This document shows positions 34,445-43,449 of a stretch of 64,000 nt of DNA, piece after piece. Within the stretch, counting starts at the first letter, position 1; each line of letters begins with the position of its first letter. The notes under the pieces are model-generated. The model ran no database searches and was not told the origin of the DNA. It saw nothing but the letters and a program-made list of their open reading frames with translations. The translations under genes and the position numbers were made by a program. The stretch comes from Schaalia vaccimaxillae DSM 15804 (GTDB lineage Bacteria; Actinomycetota; Actinomycetes; Actinomycetales; Actinomycetaceae): assembly GCF_000420425.1 (NCBI RefSeq), contig NZ_ATUX01000011.1, positions 1-64,000 of the forward strand, read 5' to 3'.

Positions 34445-35458
34445 TTAGAACTCCTCGATATCAATATTCATCGGCTGTCGGATGAGCTTGCGAGCCACAA
34501 CATGGGAGGCGTAAGCGACTGCCTGATGTGCGGACGCTCGCTTGGTCAGTGCCACGAGGAATGCGGCTTTGAAAGTGTCGCCTGCGCCGTTGGTGTCCAA
34601 AGCGTCACTCGTGTTTTTTTCAACGGGCACGGCCTCGTGCCAAACAGTTTGGTTGGCCCATTCCTTGGCATCAATTCCAGTCAATTTAGCCAGAGCTTGG
34701 AGTCGTTGGTTTGATCCGGTGGCCAAGTAGGCTCCGTTTTTTCCGACGGTGATCAGGACAATGCCAGCGCCCATGTTGAGGAATTGGTGTGCTTGGGCTT
34801 CGATTCTTGCAGGATCAAAGGAGGCGTCTACCTTGGGTATGCACGAGGCAATGTCGTCCCATGATGGACAGAAGACATCGGTTTGTGGCAGGCAGTGGGT
34901 AAAGAGAGCGGCCCAGTCAATCTTTTGAAGGGGAGAGTTTTCTGCAAGGTAAGCCAAGTCAAGGGAGGTTGCACAGCCCGCCGCGTGCGCCCTCGTAAAG
35001 AGATCAACAATGGGGGAGCCGTCGTCCTCGCACATTCCTGGGCAAAGAGTGGGGTAGCCGAAGTGGAGGATCGTTTCGGGTTGGACGGTGGTTTCGCCGC
35101 GGAATTCGTCGTTTGCTCCCGTGTGGTGCCAGAAAGAACGGTCCAGTCCGGGAGGACGGACCACCACCGAGTACGAGGTCGCCGCCGTTGGATGGATGGC
35201 GAGTTCGACGTGGCCGGGGTGTTCCTGGTCTAACTTGTTGCGACAGATACTGCCAAGTTCGTCGTTACCGACCATGCCTGAGAGGAAGACTTCGGTGTCC
35301 AGGGCCTTGACTGCGCGTGCACAGTTGGAGAGGGTGCCGCCGGTTCGGATTTCGATGGGCCCGACTTCTGTGAGCTCGCCCGGTACGCCGAAGCGATCCG
35401 AGTGAAGCTGGGGGGTGAGATCGACACAGACGTGACCTGCGACCTGAATGGAAACCAC
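34445..35458 (-). CDS. PfkB-family carbohydrate kinase
   Basis: A 337-residue ribokinase-like kinase. The N-terminal sugar-binding GGTLSNCARA segment and the C-terminal ALDTNGAGDTFKAAFLVAL anion hole with its catalytic Asp are present. The start is GTG with GAAAGG 7 bases upstream. It precedes the MtlD-like dehydrogenase by 3 bp and follows an AGE-family isomerase. A fructokinase-like step is plausible but not demonstrated by any residue I can see. Confidence 0.87.
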   Translation of the reverse strand: MVSIQVAGHVCVDLTPQLHSDRFGVPGELTEVGPIEIRTGGTLSNCARAVKALDTEVFLSGMVGNDELGSICRNKLDQEHPGHVELAIHPTAATSYSVVVRPPGLDRSFWHHTGANDEFRGETTVQPETILHFGYPTLCPGMCEDDGSPIVDLFTRAHAAGCATSLDLAYLAENSPLQKIDWAALFTHCLPQTDVFCPSWDDIASCIPKVDASFDPARIEAQAHQFLNMGAGIVLITVGKNGAYLATGSNQRLQALAKLTGIDAKEWANQTVWHEAVPVEKNTSDALDTNGAGDTFKAAFLVALTKRASAHQAVAYASHVVARKLIRQPMNIDIEEF

Positions 35459-35516
35459 GGTGTGACCTTTCGAGGGACAAGTATTTATGTCCTATCGTAG
35501 TGCAAAAAGATGGGGA

Positions 35517-35556
35517 GGGGTGCCTTTCAGTTCCGTCGCGGATCGAAAGGCACCCC
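35517..35556 (-). terminator. Intrinsic terminator after the AGE-family gene
   Basis: Read on the minus strand, GGGGTGCCTTTC (complement of 35545-35556) pairs with GAAAGGCACCCC (complement of 35517-35528), followed by CCATCTTTTTGC. It is 9 bp past the stop of the AGE gene and would partly separate it from the PfkB gene. Confidence 0.75.
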
Positions 35557-35564
35557 GTTAGGTT

Positions 35565-36809
35565 TTAGCTCTGCTGCGTTTTTGCCCACGCCGCAATCCC
35601 AAGATGCGCGGGCATTTCGGCATACATTGTGGCCTGGAAAGCGTGATACAAATCCGGCTTACCCTCCCACGTAATCGACACCGGCTCATTAGCGGCATTC
35701 AACTCGGGGAACCATGAACCACCCTGAAGATCCCTGAAATGATCAGCGGCGTACTGCCAGATTGTCCGGTAGTCGTCGGCGTAAGAGCAATCGCCTGTCG
35801 CCGCGTACAAGAAACGGGCAGCGCCTACGCCCTCGGCCGGCTCCCAGAAGAATCGTTCCTCAACGATAGGAGCGCCGTCCCAGCCCACGGTGTATACGAA
35901 TCCGCCCCCGGGCTGCCAGCCTTCCACCATGGCTCCCTTAAACAGGTTTGCAGCCGCCGGTAGCAACCAGTCGACATCGACACCCAGGCCCCTCATCTGC
36001 ATCATGAGCTTGGCCCACTCCAGCCAGTGTCCTGGCTGAGATCCGTAGGGGCGGAAGGGGTGACGTGGATCGTCAACGTTGTACTCCAGTAGTGGCGTCC
36101 AGTCTTCGGCGAAGTGCTCACACAGGCGCCAGGCCCCGTCCTCGTTGGCGGCCGCATCACCGGCGATGTGCTCGCCAATGCGCACAGCTCGCTCCAATAA
36201 AACCTCGTCGCCCGTTGCCTCGTACGCTGCCAAGAAGGCTTCGGTTAAATGCATATTGGCGTTCTGGCCGCGATAGGGGTCCAACTCGGTAAAAGTCCGG
36301 TCGAAAGCCTCGACGCAGCGGCCCTCTGCATCGCGCCAATAGTGCCGATTGATCACGTCCAAGGCAGCGTCAATGAGCTCTCGTCCTCGTTCGAAACCCG
36401 CCTGAAGCGCCGAGGACGCAGCGAGCAGCACATGAGCTTGTCCGTAAAGTTCCTTGCGATCTGAGGGATTGCGACCACCCACAGTGGCAAACCAGCCACC
36501 GTACTTATGATCGCGGCCAACCCCAGTCAGGAAATAGTCCAGACCATGTTCGACGATCCGGGCAGCGCCCTCGCGCCCGAGCATGTGTGCCAGCGAGAAA
36601 CAGTGGAGCATTCGGGCACTGGTCCACAGTTGCTTGCCCTGATCAGCAAGGGGTTCACCCGTGGCGTCGAGGTAGTTGTAGCCACCTTCAGGATCGCAAA
36701 CGTTGGGTTGATAGAAATCCAGCAGGCGCCTGCGTTCCTCCCGAAGCCATTCAATGTGGGCGTCATCCTTAATGAGGTTGGAACCAGGAGTTCCGATCAG
36801 CGAGTTCAT
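35565..36809 (-). CDS. AGE-family sugar isomerase/epimerase
   Basis: A 414-residue protein of the N-acylglucosamine 2-epimerase family, an (alpha/alpha)6 barrel. Family features include KQLWTSARMLHCFSLA, KYGGWFATVGG, KELYGQAHVLLAASS with the catalytic-face His, and EPAEGVGAARFLYAATG. Members interconvert aldoses and ketoses (mannose/fructose) or epimerise at C2. AAGGAG 6 bases upstream supports the ATG at 36809, just after the permease stop. Being in an operon with an RbsABC-type importer and upstream of a PfkB kinase, an aldose-to-ketose conversion feeding the kinase is inferred. Confidence 0.85.
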   Translation of the reverse strand: MNSLIGTPGSNLIKDDAHIEWLREERRRLLDFYQPNVCDPEGGYNYLDATGEPLADQGKQLWTSARMLHCFSLAHMLGREGAARIVEHGLDYFLTGVGRDHKYGGWFATVGGRNPSDRKELYGQAHVLLAASSALQAGFERGRELIDAALDVINRHYWRDAEGRCVEAFDRTFTELDPYRGQNANMHLTEAFLAAYEATGDEVLLERAVRIGEHIAGDAAANEDGAWRLCEHFAEDWTPLLEYNVDDPRHPFRPYGSQPGHWLEWAKLMMQMRGLGVDVDWLLPAAANLFKGAMVEGWQPGGGFVYTVGWDGAPIVEERFFWEPAEGVGAARFLYAATGDCSYADDYRTIWQYAADHFRDLQGGSWFPELNAANEPVSITWEGKPDLYHAFQATMYAEMPAHLGIAAWAKTQQS

Positions 36810-36823
36810 GGTTGTCTCCTTGA

Positions 36824-37837
36824 TCAAGCTTTGGCGTTGCGACGTGAACGGATCGTGTTGAACATGACTGCAAACAGGACCAAGCCTCCACGCACAACCT
36901 GTTGCCAGTAGGTATTCATTCCCAGCAACACCATGCCGTTGAGCAGGATTGCCACGAAAAGTACACCGAAGAGCGTGCCGACCACTGACCCCTTGCCACC
37001 TGACATTGCGGTGCCACCGATGACTGCGGCAGCGATGGCGTCGAATTCAAGACCAACAGTGATGGTGGAGTTACCCGATGAAAGCTGAGCTGTTTGAAGC
37101 AGGCCGGTAATGGCTGCAGCAAATCCAGAAAAGCCCATGACAGCAATTCGCACTCGCATGACGTTGATACCCGAAACCTCGGAGGCTTTTGCGTTACCGC
37201 CGATGGCGTACACCGAACGACCGAAGACGGTAGAGCGCGCGATGTAGGCAACGATCACGAAGGCGATGACGAAGTAGATCGCAGCAACGGGAATGGTGCC
37301 AAAGATCTTGCCTGAACCCCAGTAGAAGAATTCGCCGGAGTCCAGCGGGATGGGGAATGTGTTGGTGATGAGGTAAGCAGCACCGCGAAGCGACAGATAC
37401 AGGGCGAGGGTCCCGATGAAAGTGGGCACATTGAATACGTGGCGGATCCATCCGACGAAAGCTCCGAAAAAGATCGCAACGACGATGGCAACCAGGCATG
37501 CTGCCCACATGGGGATTCCCATGTTCGCCACCATATACCCAACGATCGATGATGTGAGAGCAGCCTGAGAACCGACCGACACGTCGATCTCTCCTGACAC
37601 GATCACGAGGGTCATTGTGAAAGCAACGATGCCGAAGAATGCAGCCTGCTGAAGAATGTTGAGCAGGTTGGAGGCTGTCAGGAAGTTATCGGCGAACACA
37701 GAAAGCAGAATGAACGCGATCGCGATGACCGCAAGTAGCCCGGTCTCCTCCCAGTGCAGGAAGCGCTTGAAGGCAGAGCCTTTAGATGCGTAGCGTTCGT
37801 CTGCTGGGGAAATAGGGTTGGTCTTTGTCTCAGTCAT
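36824..37837 (-). CDS. Ribose/xylose-type ABC transporter permease (RbsC-like)
   Basis: A 337-residue CUT2 permease with 8-10 hydrophobic segments and the family signature VYAIGGNAKASEVSGINVMRV. I place the start at ATG 37837, which overlaps the end of the ATPase gene by 8 bases; a start further upstream would run 40 codons into that gene. It forms the channel with the ATPase at 37830 and the binding protein at 39436. Confidence 0.93.
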   Translation of the reverse strand: MTETKTNPISPADERYASKGSAFKRFLHWEETGLLAVIAIAFILLSVFADNFLTASNLLNILQQAAFFGIVAFTMTLVIVSGEIDVSVGSQAALTSSIVGYMVANMGIPMWAACLVAIVVAIFFGAFVGWIRHVFNVPTFIGTLALYLSLRGAAYLITNTFPIPLDSGEFFYWGSGKIFGTIPVAAIYFVIAFVIVAYIARSTVFGRSVYAIGGNAKASEVSGINVMRVRIAVMGFSGFAAAITGLLQTAQLSSGNSTITVGLEFDAIAAAVIGGTAMSGGKGSVVGTLFGVLFVAILLNGMVLLGMNTYWQQVVRGGLVLFAVMFNTIRSRRNAKA

Positions 37838-39353
37838 TTTGGTTGCTTTCTGTTCCCTGCATGGCGCGGGCGAGAAGCCTCTCGCTGGTCGCTTCGGTTC
37901 CGTTGATTTCTTCGCAGATGCGTCCATCTCGAATGACGAGGACGCGGTCGCATACTTGTGCAAGTTCTTCGAGTTCAGATGACACGAAGATGGAGGACAC
38001 GCCTTGGGAGGCCAGCTCGCGAATCAGTGCGTAGATCTGGCGTTTGGCGTCAATATCAACTCCGCGAGTTGGCTCGTCCAGAAGCAGAATCTTCATCTGC
38101 CCAGCTAGGCAACGCCCAATAACGCCCTTTTGTTGGTTACCGCCCGACAGAGTTCCAATTGCCTGCTGTCCGCCTGCGGTGGCAATGCGAAGTTTGGCGA
38201 TCATGTCGTTGATGACGCGCGCCTCGTCCTTTTTCTTAATGAAAGGACCGGGCAGGACCCGTTTGCGCGCCGAGAGCATGAGGTTTTCTCCCACCCCAAG
38301 TAAAGGAATAATTCCGGCCGCTTTGCGGTCCTCTGAGGTGTAGGCAACTCCCGCATCGAGCATGGTGCGCGGATTACGTTTCGTCATGGCTTTGCCGTTG
38401 ACGATAACTTTTCCGATTGAGTCTTTGCGCAGGCCAAATACAGATTGAAGTAGTTCGGTTCGTCCCGAGCCCAGGAGGCCTGCGAGACCTAGAACTTCTC
38501 CCTTGTGAAGCTGGATGGAAATATCTTCCAGAATGTCGGGGATGCTGAGGTTTTCAATTGCTAAGACTTCGGGTCCATCAATGTTGCCTCTATTGGCAAA
38601 AATTCCAGCACTTGGGGTAGCTGTTGATGATCCTGAAATGAGGGCTGCAACCTCGTCTGTAGTGACTTCGTCAACCCGGTGAGTTGCTACCTCTTTGCCG
38701 TCGCGCAGAACTGTCAAGGTATCCGCAACGATAGGTATTTCTCGCATGCGGTGGGAAACGTAAATGATCGCAACCCCCTCAGCCGCCAAGGATTTCACGA
38801 GGGTGAGTAGACGGTCCACCTCAGTTGTATTCAACGCGGATGTAGGTTCGTCAAGAATGAGAACCTGGGGTTGATCCAGTAGCGCCTTCGAGATCTCGAC
38901 AAGCTGTTGTTGTGCAGTCGAAAGTCTTGACACCGGTGTTGACAGAGGTAGGTCAAGCTTCATGCGAGAGGTTGCTTGTCCTGCAAGACTGTACATTTCC
39001 TTACGATCGATGCGGCCTTGCTTCTTAGGCCATCTGCCCAATGTGATGTTTTCAGCGATTGACAGCTCAGGAACGAGCGAAAACTCTTGGTGTACGACCG
39101 CGACTCCACCCTTCTGGGCTTCGTGGGTGTTTGCCCATGACACCTCTTTGCCGTCCAGAAGCATTTTGCCGTTATCGTCGGGACGTTCAATACCCGCAAT
39201 GAGTTTGACGAGGGTGGATTTGCCCGCGCCGTTCTTACCTAGGAGTGCGCGGATCTCGCCTCGTCGAACTGTCATTGAGACCTGCTGGAGGGCTCGGACT
39301 TGTGGGTAGGTCTTTGAAAGGGAGATGCACTCCAGAATGGGGGGCTCAGTCAT
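37830..39353 (-). CDS. Sugar ABC transporter ATPase (RbsA-like)
   Basis: A 507-residue tandem ATPase of the CUT2 class. The first half has Walker A ([15 protein letters not shown]), the signature region LSTAQQQLVEISKAL and Walker B ([11 protein letters not shown]). The second half has a degenerate P-loop (GLLGSGRTELLQS) but an intact signature [15 protein letters not shown] and LLLDEPTRGVD, the usual asymmetry for RbsA/MglA. It overlaps the permease by 8 bases. The substrate is set by the binding protein upstream. Confidence 0.95.
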   Translation of the reverse strand: MTEPPILECISLSKTYPQVRALQQVSMTVRRGEIRALLGKNGAGKSTLVKLIAGIERPDDNGKMLLDGKEVSWANTHEAQKGGVAVVHQEFSLVPELSIAENITLGRWPKKQGRIDRKEMYSLAGQATSRMKLDLPLSTPVSRLSTAQQQLVEISKALLDQPQVLILDEPTSALNTTEVDRLLTLVKSLAAEGVAIIYVSHRMREIPIVADTLTVLRDGKEVATHRVDEVTTDEVAALISGSSTATPSAGIFANRGNIDGPEVLAIENLSIPDILEDISIQLHKGEVLGLAGLLGSGRTELLQSVFGLRKDSIGKVIVNGKAMTKRNPRTMLDAGVAYTSEDRKAAGIIPLLGVGENLMLSARKRVLPGPFIKKKDEARVINDMIAKLRIATAGGQQAIGTLSGGNQQKGVIGRCLAGQMKILLLDEPTRGVDIDAKRQIYALIRELASQGVSSIFVSSELEELAQVCDRVLVIRDGRICEEINGTEATSERLLARAMQGTESNQND

Positions 39354-39391
39354 AGAGGGTCACCTGTTTTCTGCTTTGACTTTTGAGCATC

Positions 39392-39427
39392 GGTGGCCCG
39401 GTGCTTGCTTAGGGAGCCCGGGCCACC
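39392..39427 (-). terminator. Stem-loop between binding-protein and ATPase genes
   Basis: GGTGGCCCGG (39392-39401) pairs with CCGGGCCACC (39418-39427) around a 16-base loop. Such a hairpin after a binding-protein gene commonly raises its share of the message by protecting the 3' end. Confidence 0.55.
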
Positions 39428-39435
39428 TCACGATG

Positions 39436-40449
39436 TCACTTCTTCGACGCCAGGTACTGGTCGATGGTTGTTAGATCTTTGGAGTCGTAGGTGATACCTG
39501 GAATGAGAATCTCGAAGGGATCGTTTTGCATGCCCGCGATGGCGTTCTTAGCTAGCTCATAGGCCTTGGCGGCGGTACCTTGGGGGTCCTGACCGGTAGC
39601 GGCTTTGAGTGCACCGTTCTTGACGAAACCTGCCAATTGTTCGGTCATATCTGTACCGAATACCGCGATTTCACGACCGGACTGGCCGACCGCTGTTACG
39701 AGGCCGACGGTTCCGCCCTCGTTTGATGCCCAGACGAGGTTGATATCGGCATTCGAGGACAGCATGTTGGTGCCAGTGGTAGTGGCCTTGTCAGCTAGGT
39801 ATCCCTCTTGGTCGGCAACAAACTCAACATCGAGGCCTTCTGCTTCGATCGTTTCGATAAATCCAGCTTTACGCAGTTTGCAGGTCTCGGCTGCTGTGTC
39901 GCAGTTGAGGATGCCGATCTTAGCTTTGCCGCCCATTTCATCTTTGATGTATTGGGCTGCGAGTTCGCCCGTCTGGACGCCCAAGGCCGTATTGTCGGAC
40001 TGGACAACACCGTCGACAAGGTCAGGAGAGGTGGCGGCGTCGGTGCAGTTGCCGTAGCACACCAATGCAATGCCTGCGTCTTTCACTTGTCGCATTGTGG
40101 CGATGGAGGAATCGGCTGCGACCGGCTGGATGAGGATGGCGTCAACGTCGGACTGGATAAGGTTTTGGACAACCTGTGCCTCAGTGCCAGGATCGTTGTT
40201 GGAATTTACGGCAACGACTTTGCCACCGTCAGTCTTAACGGCTTCGGTTAAGCCCAGTTCGATGTTGTGGAAGTATTCATCACCGTGGATCATGACTAGG
40301 CCGACGGTGTAGCCATCACTGGTACCTGCATCGCCTGAGGCGGTGGTTGCCCCTGATGAAGTTGTTTCCGTGTTGTTTGAGCATCCTGCGAGGGCGAGTG
40401 TGCCGATAGCAATGAAAGCGGCAGCGGTACGCGTCAGGTTGGTGTTCAC
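39436..40449 (-). CDS. Ribose/galactose-type sugar-binding lipoprotein (RbsB-like)
   Basis: A 337-residue periplasmic-binding-protein type-1 lipoprotein with signal NLTRTAAAFIAIGTLALAGC|SNN. I choose the GTG at 40449: AAGGAGA stands 5 bases upstream, and the in-frame ATG 18 bases earlier would place that ribosome site inside the gene. It is the first gene of the importer operon and is preceded by two identical-pattern operators (40516, 40573). Ligand unknown; a hexose, hexitol or similar is inferred from AGE, PfkB and MtlD-like genes downstream. Confidence 0.92.
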   Translation of the reverse strand: MNTNLTRTAAAFIAIGTLALAGCSNNTETTSSGATTASGDAGTSDGYTVGLVMIHGDEYFHNIELGLTEAVKTDGGKVVAVNSNNDPGTEAQVVQNLIQSDVDAILIQPVAADSSIATMRQVKDAGIALVCYGNCTDAATSPDLVDGVVQSDNTALGVQTGELAAQYIKDEMGGKAKIGILNCDTAAETCKLRKAGFIETIEAEGLDVEFVADQEGYLADKATTTGTNMLSSNADINLVWASNEGGTVGLVTAVGQSGREIAVFGTDMTEQLAGFVKNGALKAATGQDPQGTAAKAYELAKNAIAGMQNDPFEILIPGITYDSKDLTTIDQYLASKK

Positions 40450-40515
40450 GGGTGTCTCCTTTGACATGTTTGGAACCAACGTTCGCTGCATGACAGTAGT
40501 TGGTTTAACCATAAA

Positions 40516-40586
40516 AGACAACGATGTCTCATTTAGGTTGTCAAACTGTTATCAAAAATTATTCTGATTTAAAGACAGCGTTGTCT
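40516..40586. promoter_or_regulatory. Paired LacI operators of the RbsBAC-type operon
   Basis: AGACAACGATGTCT (40516-40529) and AGACAGCGTTGTCT (40573-40586) fit one near-palindrome with AGACA/TGTCT arms around a central CG. They are 57 bp apart, between the LacI gene and the binding-protein start, and are the likely targets of the LacI regulator at 40666. Confidence 0.7.
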
Positions 40587-40665
40587 AGGAACTTATATTA
40601 AAATCCACTTCTACGGGCTGTAACCCGACTCAGATATGGAACTGAAACTGTTGGGTCTAAAACCT

Positions 40666-41676
40666 TCAACTGCCGAGGTTCCAGTTACCTCCACGAACAA
40701 GGACCTGTGTCGGGATCACGATTGACTGGACAGCTTCACTAGATCCATCGAGACGAGCAAAGATGCGCTCAGCCGCAGCCTTGCCGATTGCGTGAGGATC
40801 TTGAGCGATACATGTGATCGGAAAAGGGAGAATTTCAGAGTATTCAGCATCATCAAAGGCCACCAACTCAACACGACGATTCATGAAACACATTGCAGTC
40901 AAACATCCCAGCGACAAGCGGTTGTTTGTGCAGAGAAGGGCTGTTGGCGGCTCGGCCAGCGAAAGTAGGCGTCGGGCTCCGCCCTCGGCCCCCTGGGGTT
41001 CATTGACATCAGAAACAAACAGCTCGGATGCCGGTTCGATACCGGCATCGCGCAGACCGTCGACGATGCCGCGCAGCCTTTCGTGATGGGTGTACAACGA
41101 CTTCGAACCCACAAGGATGCCGATACGACGATGTCCGTGTGACAAGACAATGGATGCCATACGTCGTCCCAGGGAGTAGTTATCAACCAGGACACAGTCA
41201 GCTTCAATCCCAGTGCCAGGTCTGTCGACGAACACGACTCCCAAACCGCGACGAATCTCCGGTTCTAAATAAGACTGATCTTGTCCTGTTGGCACAATGA
41301 CAAGCCCGGCGACTTGGCGGCGACATAGGTCTAAAGCAATATTGCGTTCATTGAGCGGGCTTTCGTTTGAACCCGTAGTGATTAACTGGTACCCGCGAAT
41401 GCGGGCGACCTCATCAATCGCGGCTGCGACTGTTCCGTAGAACGGGTTGGCTAGATCCGTCGAGATGAAACCGATGAGTTTAGAAGATGAATGTGCTCGA
41501 AGGTCGGCAGCAATGAGGTTGCGCTGGTAGCCCAGATCGTCAATCGCCTGTTGTACTCGTCGGACAAGTTCAGGGTCGACTGACTCGACACCGTTGACGA
41601 CGCGCGACACAGTTTTCAAACTCACCTTCGCGCTTTGTGCGACATCAACCATCGTTGGTCGTTTGGAAGATTTCAT
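40666..41676 (-). CDS. LacI-family regulator of the RbsBAC-type operon
   Basis: A 336-residue LacI/GalR protein with HTH TMVDVAQSAKVSLKTVSRVV and a full sensor domain. GGGGGAG precedes the ATG. It sits immediately upstream of the importer operon on the same strand, with two AGACA/TGTCT operators between them, so local repression is the simplest reading. The sugar sensed is unknown. Confidence 0.9.
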   Translation of the reverse strand: MKSSKRPTMVDVAQSAKVSLKTVSRVVNGVESVDPELVRRVQQAIDDLGYQRNLIAADLRAHSSSKLIGFISTDLANPFYGTVAAAIDEVARIRGYQLITTGSNESPLNERNIALDLCRRQVAGLVIVPTGQDQSYLEPEIRRGLGVVFVDRPGTGIEADCVLVDNYSLGRRMASIVLSHGHRRIGILVGSKSLYTHHERLRGIVDGLRDAGIEPASELFVSDVNEPQGAEGGARRLLSLAEPPTALLCTNNRLSLGCLTAMCFMNRRVELVAFDDAEYSEILPFPITCIAQDPHAIGKAAAERIFARLDGSSEAVQSIVIPTQVLVRGGNWNLGS

Positions 41677-41712
41677 GCTACTCCCCCGATCTGGAGATGA
41701 AAACTGTGTGGA

Positions 41713-42963
41713 TCATGAATAAAGATCCCCTTGCCTATCGAGCCATGTTGCTGGATCTGAAATTATCGAGTGGAGCATTTCAAATGCTCCGCCTGTACAT
41801 GCAGGAGAACTGATATTTGGACCCCGGACTAATTCGATCCCTCGGTTAGCGAAACCAATAACCCGCTTGGACAAATCCTTTTCGATGTGAGGTAGAAGCC
41901 AGGGCAGAATTGCACCTAGCGATGTGCCGAAGACAACTCGCGAGATGTCGAGGATATTGACGACGTCGGAAATCGCCAGCGCGAGAGCCCACCCTGCGCG
42001 CTCTGCCACGGCTAGCGCTTTTTCGTCTTTTTGCGCAAGTAATGCGACCAGGTCGCTCGATGTTGAGGTTGGAGTTAGACCGGAGGCCGCAAGCACAGCC
42101 GACTGTCCGGCAAAAGCTTCTAGACAGCCCTGAGATCCGCACGAGCATTTAGGTCCAGTGGGATCTACTGTTACATGGCCGATCTCGCCAGCCCACCCGT
42201 GGTCTCCTCGCGTTGGCCGACCATTGACGACGAGGGCGCCGCCGATGCCAATATCGCCAGCGATATAAAGGAAAGAGTCGTTCTCTTGAGCTTTTCCGGG
42301 GCGGCTGTACACACCAGTTAAACTCTGCATATCCGCGTCATTACGGGTTGAAATCGGAATCTCTAAGGCTGCCCAGCGTTGACCGAGGGCGTCAATGGGG
42401 CTGAAAGAACTCCAACCCAAATTGGGTGCGATGAGAAGTTCTCCGTCTGCTGCGTTGACCAGTCCAGGTATCGACAGTGTTGCACCTACAAATTTCACGC
42501 CTGTGGCAATCAGACTTGACACCATTGCCGCCGCCGAATCGCCAAGTAACCGAAGCGCCTGCACAGAATTGGCAACGGAGTCCAGGCCATCCAGTCGAAA
42601 TTCACCCAGAGTTGTTCCGGCGAGGTCGATTGCACGCCCGGCAACGAAATCGACGTTTATTTCGAGGCCGATGCCTGCGATTGTTCGTTCTGCTGGGGCG
42701 AGGGGAGTGCCAGGGCGTCCTCGAGTGGCGGTGTCCTCGGGTTCTTTTTCACAAACAATGCCTCCCATGATCAGTTCTTGGACGAGCCGTGACACTGTTG
42801 CTCTGCCCAGTCCAGTCTGGGCGGCTAGACCCGCTCGGCTTGGAGGAGAATCGGACGAGAAGATGATCTCTGCGAGCAACGCCAGGTTCTGCTGTCGGAC
42901 GTCGGCTTGGCTGGCAGCCTTGCGCCTACCGGACCTGTGCCGAGGGGAACTGTCTGAGGGCAT
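41713..42963 (-). CDS. ROK-family transcriptional regulator
   Basis: A 416-residue ROK regulator with HTH SRAGLAAQTGLGRATVSRLV, a sugar-kinase-like domain and the zinc cluster PKCSCGSQGCLEAF. It is divergent from the chvE-like importer across a 486-bp gap with two 12-bp palindromes, so it probably controls that importer. It resembles the regulator at 13525 in architecture, suggesting the two may share or split a xylose/monosaccharide regulon. The N-terminal 15 residues are basic and Ser-rich; no clear ribosome site confirms the start. Confidence 0.87.
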   Translation of the reverse strand: MPSDSSPRHRSGRRKAASQADVRQQNLALLAEIIFSSDSPPSRAGLAAQTGLGRATVSRLVQELIMGGIVCEKEPEDTATRGRPGTPLAPAERTIAGIGLEINVDFVAGRAIDLAGTTLGEFRLDGLDSVANSVQALRLLGDSAAAMVSSLIATGVKFVGATLSIPGLVNAADGELLIAPNLGWSSFSPIDALGQRWAALEIPISTRNDADMQSLTGVYSRPGKAQENDSFLYIAGDIGIGGALVVNGRPTRGDHGWAGEIGHVTVDPTGPKCSCGSQGCLEAFAGQSAVLAASGLTPTSTSSDLVALLAQKDEKALAVAERAGWALALAISDVVNILDISRVVFGTSLGAILPWLLPHIEKDLSKRVIGFANRGIELVRGPNISSPACTGGAFEMLHSIISDPATWLDRQGDLYS

Positions 42964-43129
42964 GGCCCGAGCCTATCCCAAGGCAAGGTTATAGCTCTGA
43001 GTCTTTTCCTTCTTCCTTCGGCCAGATTAAGTTGCTCATTGGTAACGATTACGGCACCAGCAATGGGTGTCGATCTCAATGTCAACACCGTGCGTTTACC
43101 CATGTTTCGATGAGGCTCGAAGCTTTGGG

Positions 43130-43163
43130 AAAACCGGTTTTACATGGTCAAACTAACGTTAGT
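43130..43163. promoter_or_regulatory. Two adjacent 12-bp palindromes in the ROK/chvE intergenic region
   Basis: AAAACCGGTTTT (43130-43141) and ACTAACGTTAGT (43152-43163) are both perfect palindromes separated by 10 bp. The second has ACTAA/TTAGT arms like those at 2686 and 47852. The remaining gap (42964-43449) also holds a small hairpin TCCGGC-AGT-GCCGGA (43303-43317) in the likely leader. Confidence 0.55.
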
Positions 43164-43449
43164 AGGCATAGCTTTGATCAGCCGATCTGGGATCGATGAA
43201 TTCGTCGCAAAAGAAAGTCGCAAAGGTATGGGCGTGTGTATTTTTAAACCTCATAGACAAGTTTGGCTCCCATTTTGTTCATTGATGTGATTTAATCAAG
43301 TGTCCGGCAGTGCCGGAGACCACATATCTGAATCCGTTTCAGAACGAACGCGATGCGCTCAGCCGCGGCTGAGCGCAAAGCAGTCCGCAATATGTCGACA
43401 GGAACACTGCAGTTCCAAACGGCAATGGCAACGAAGCCAGGAGAAAAAT

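Noticed and set aside
35465-35475. CGAGGGAC near 35.47 kb as another copy of the 22-bp array core
   Set aside because: Only part of the core is present, there is no second unit at 22 bp, and it includes the ribosome site region of the PfkB gene.
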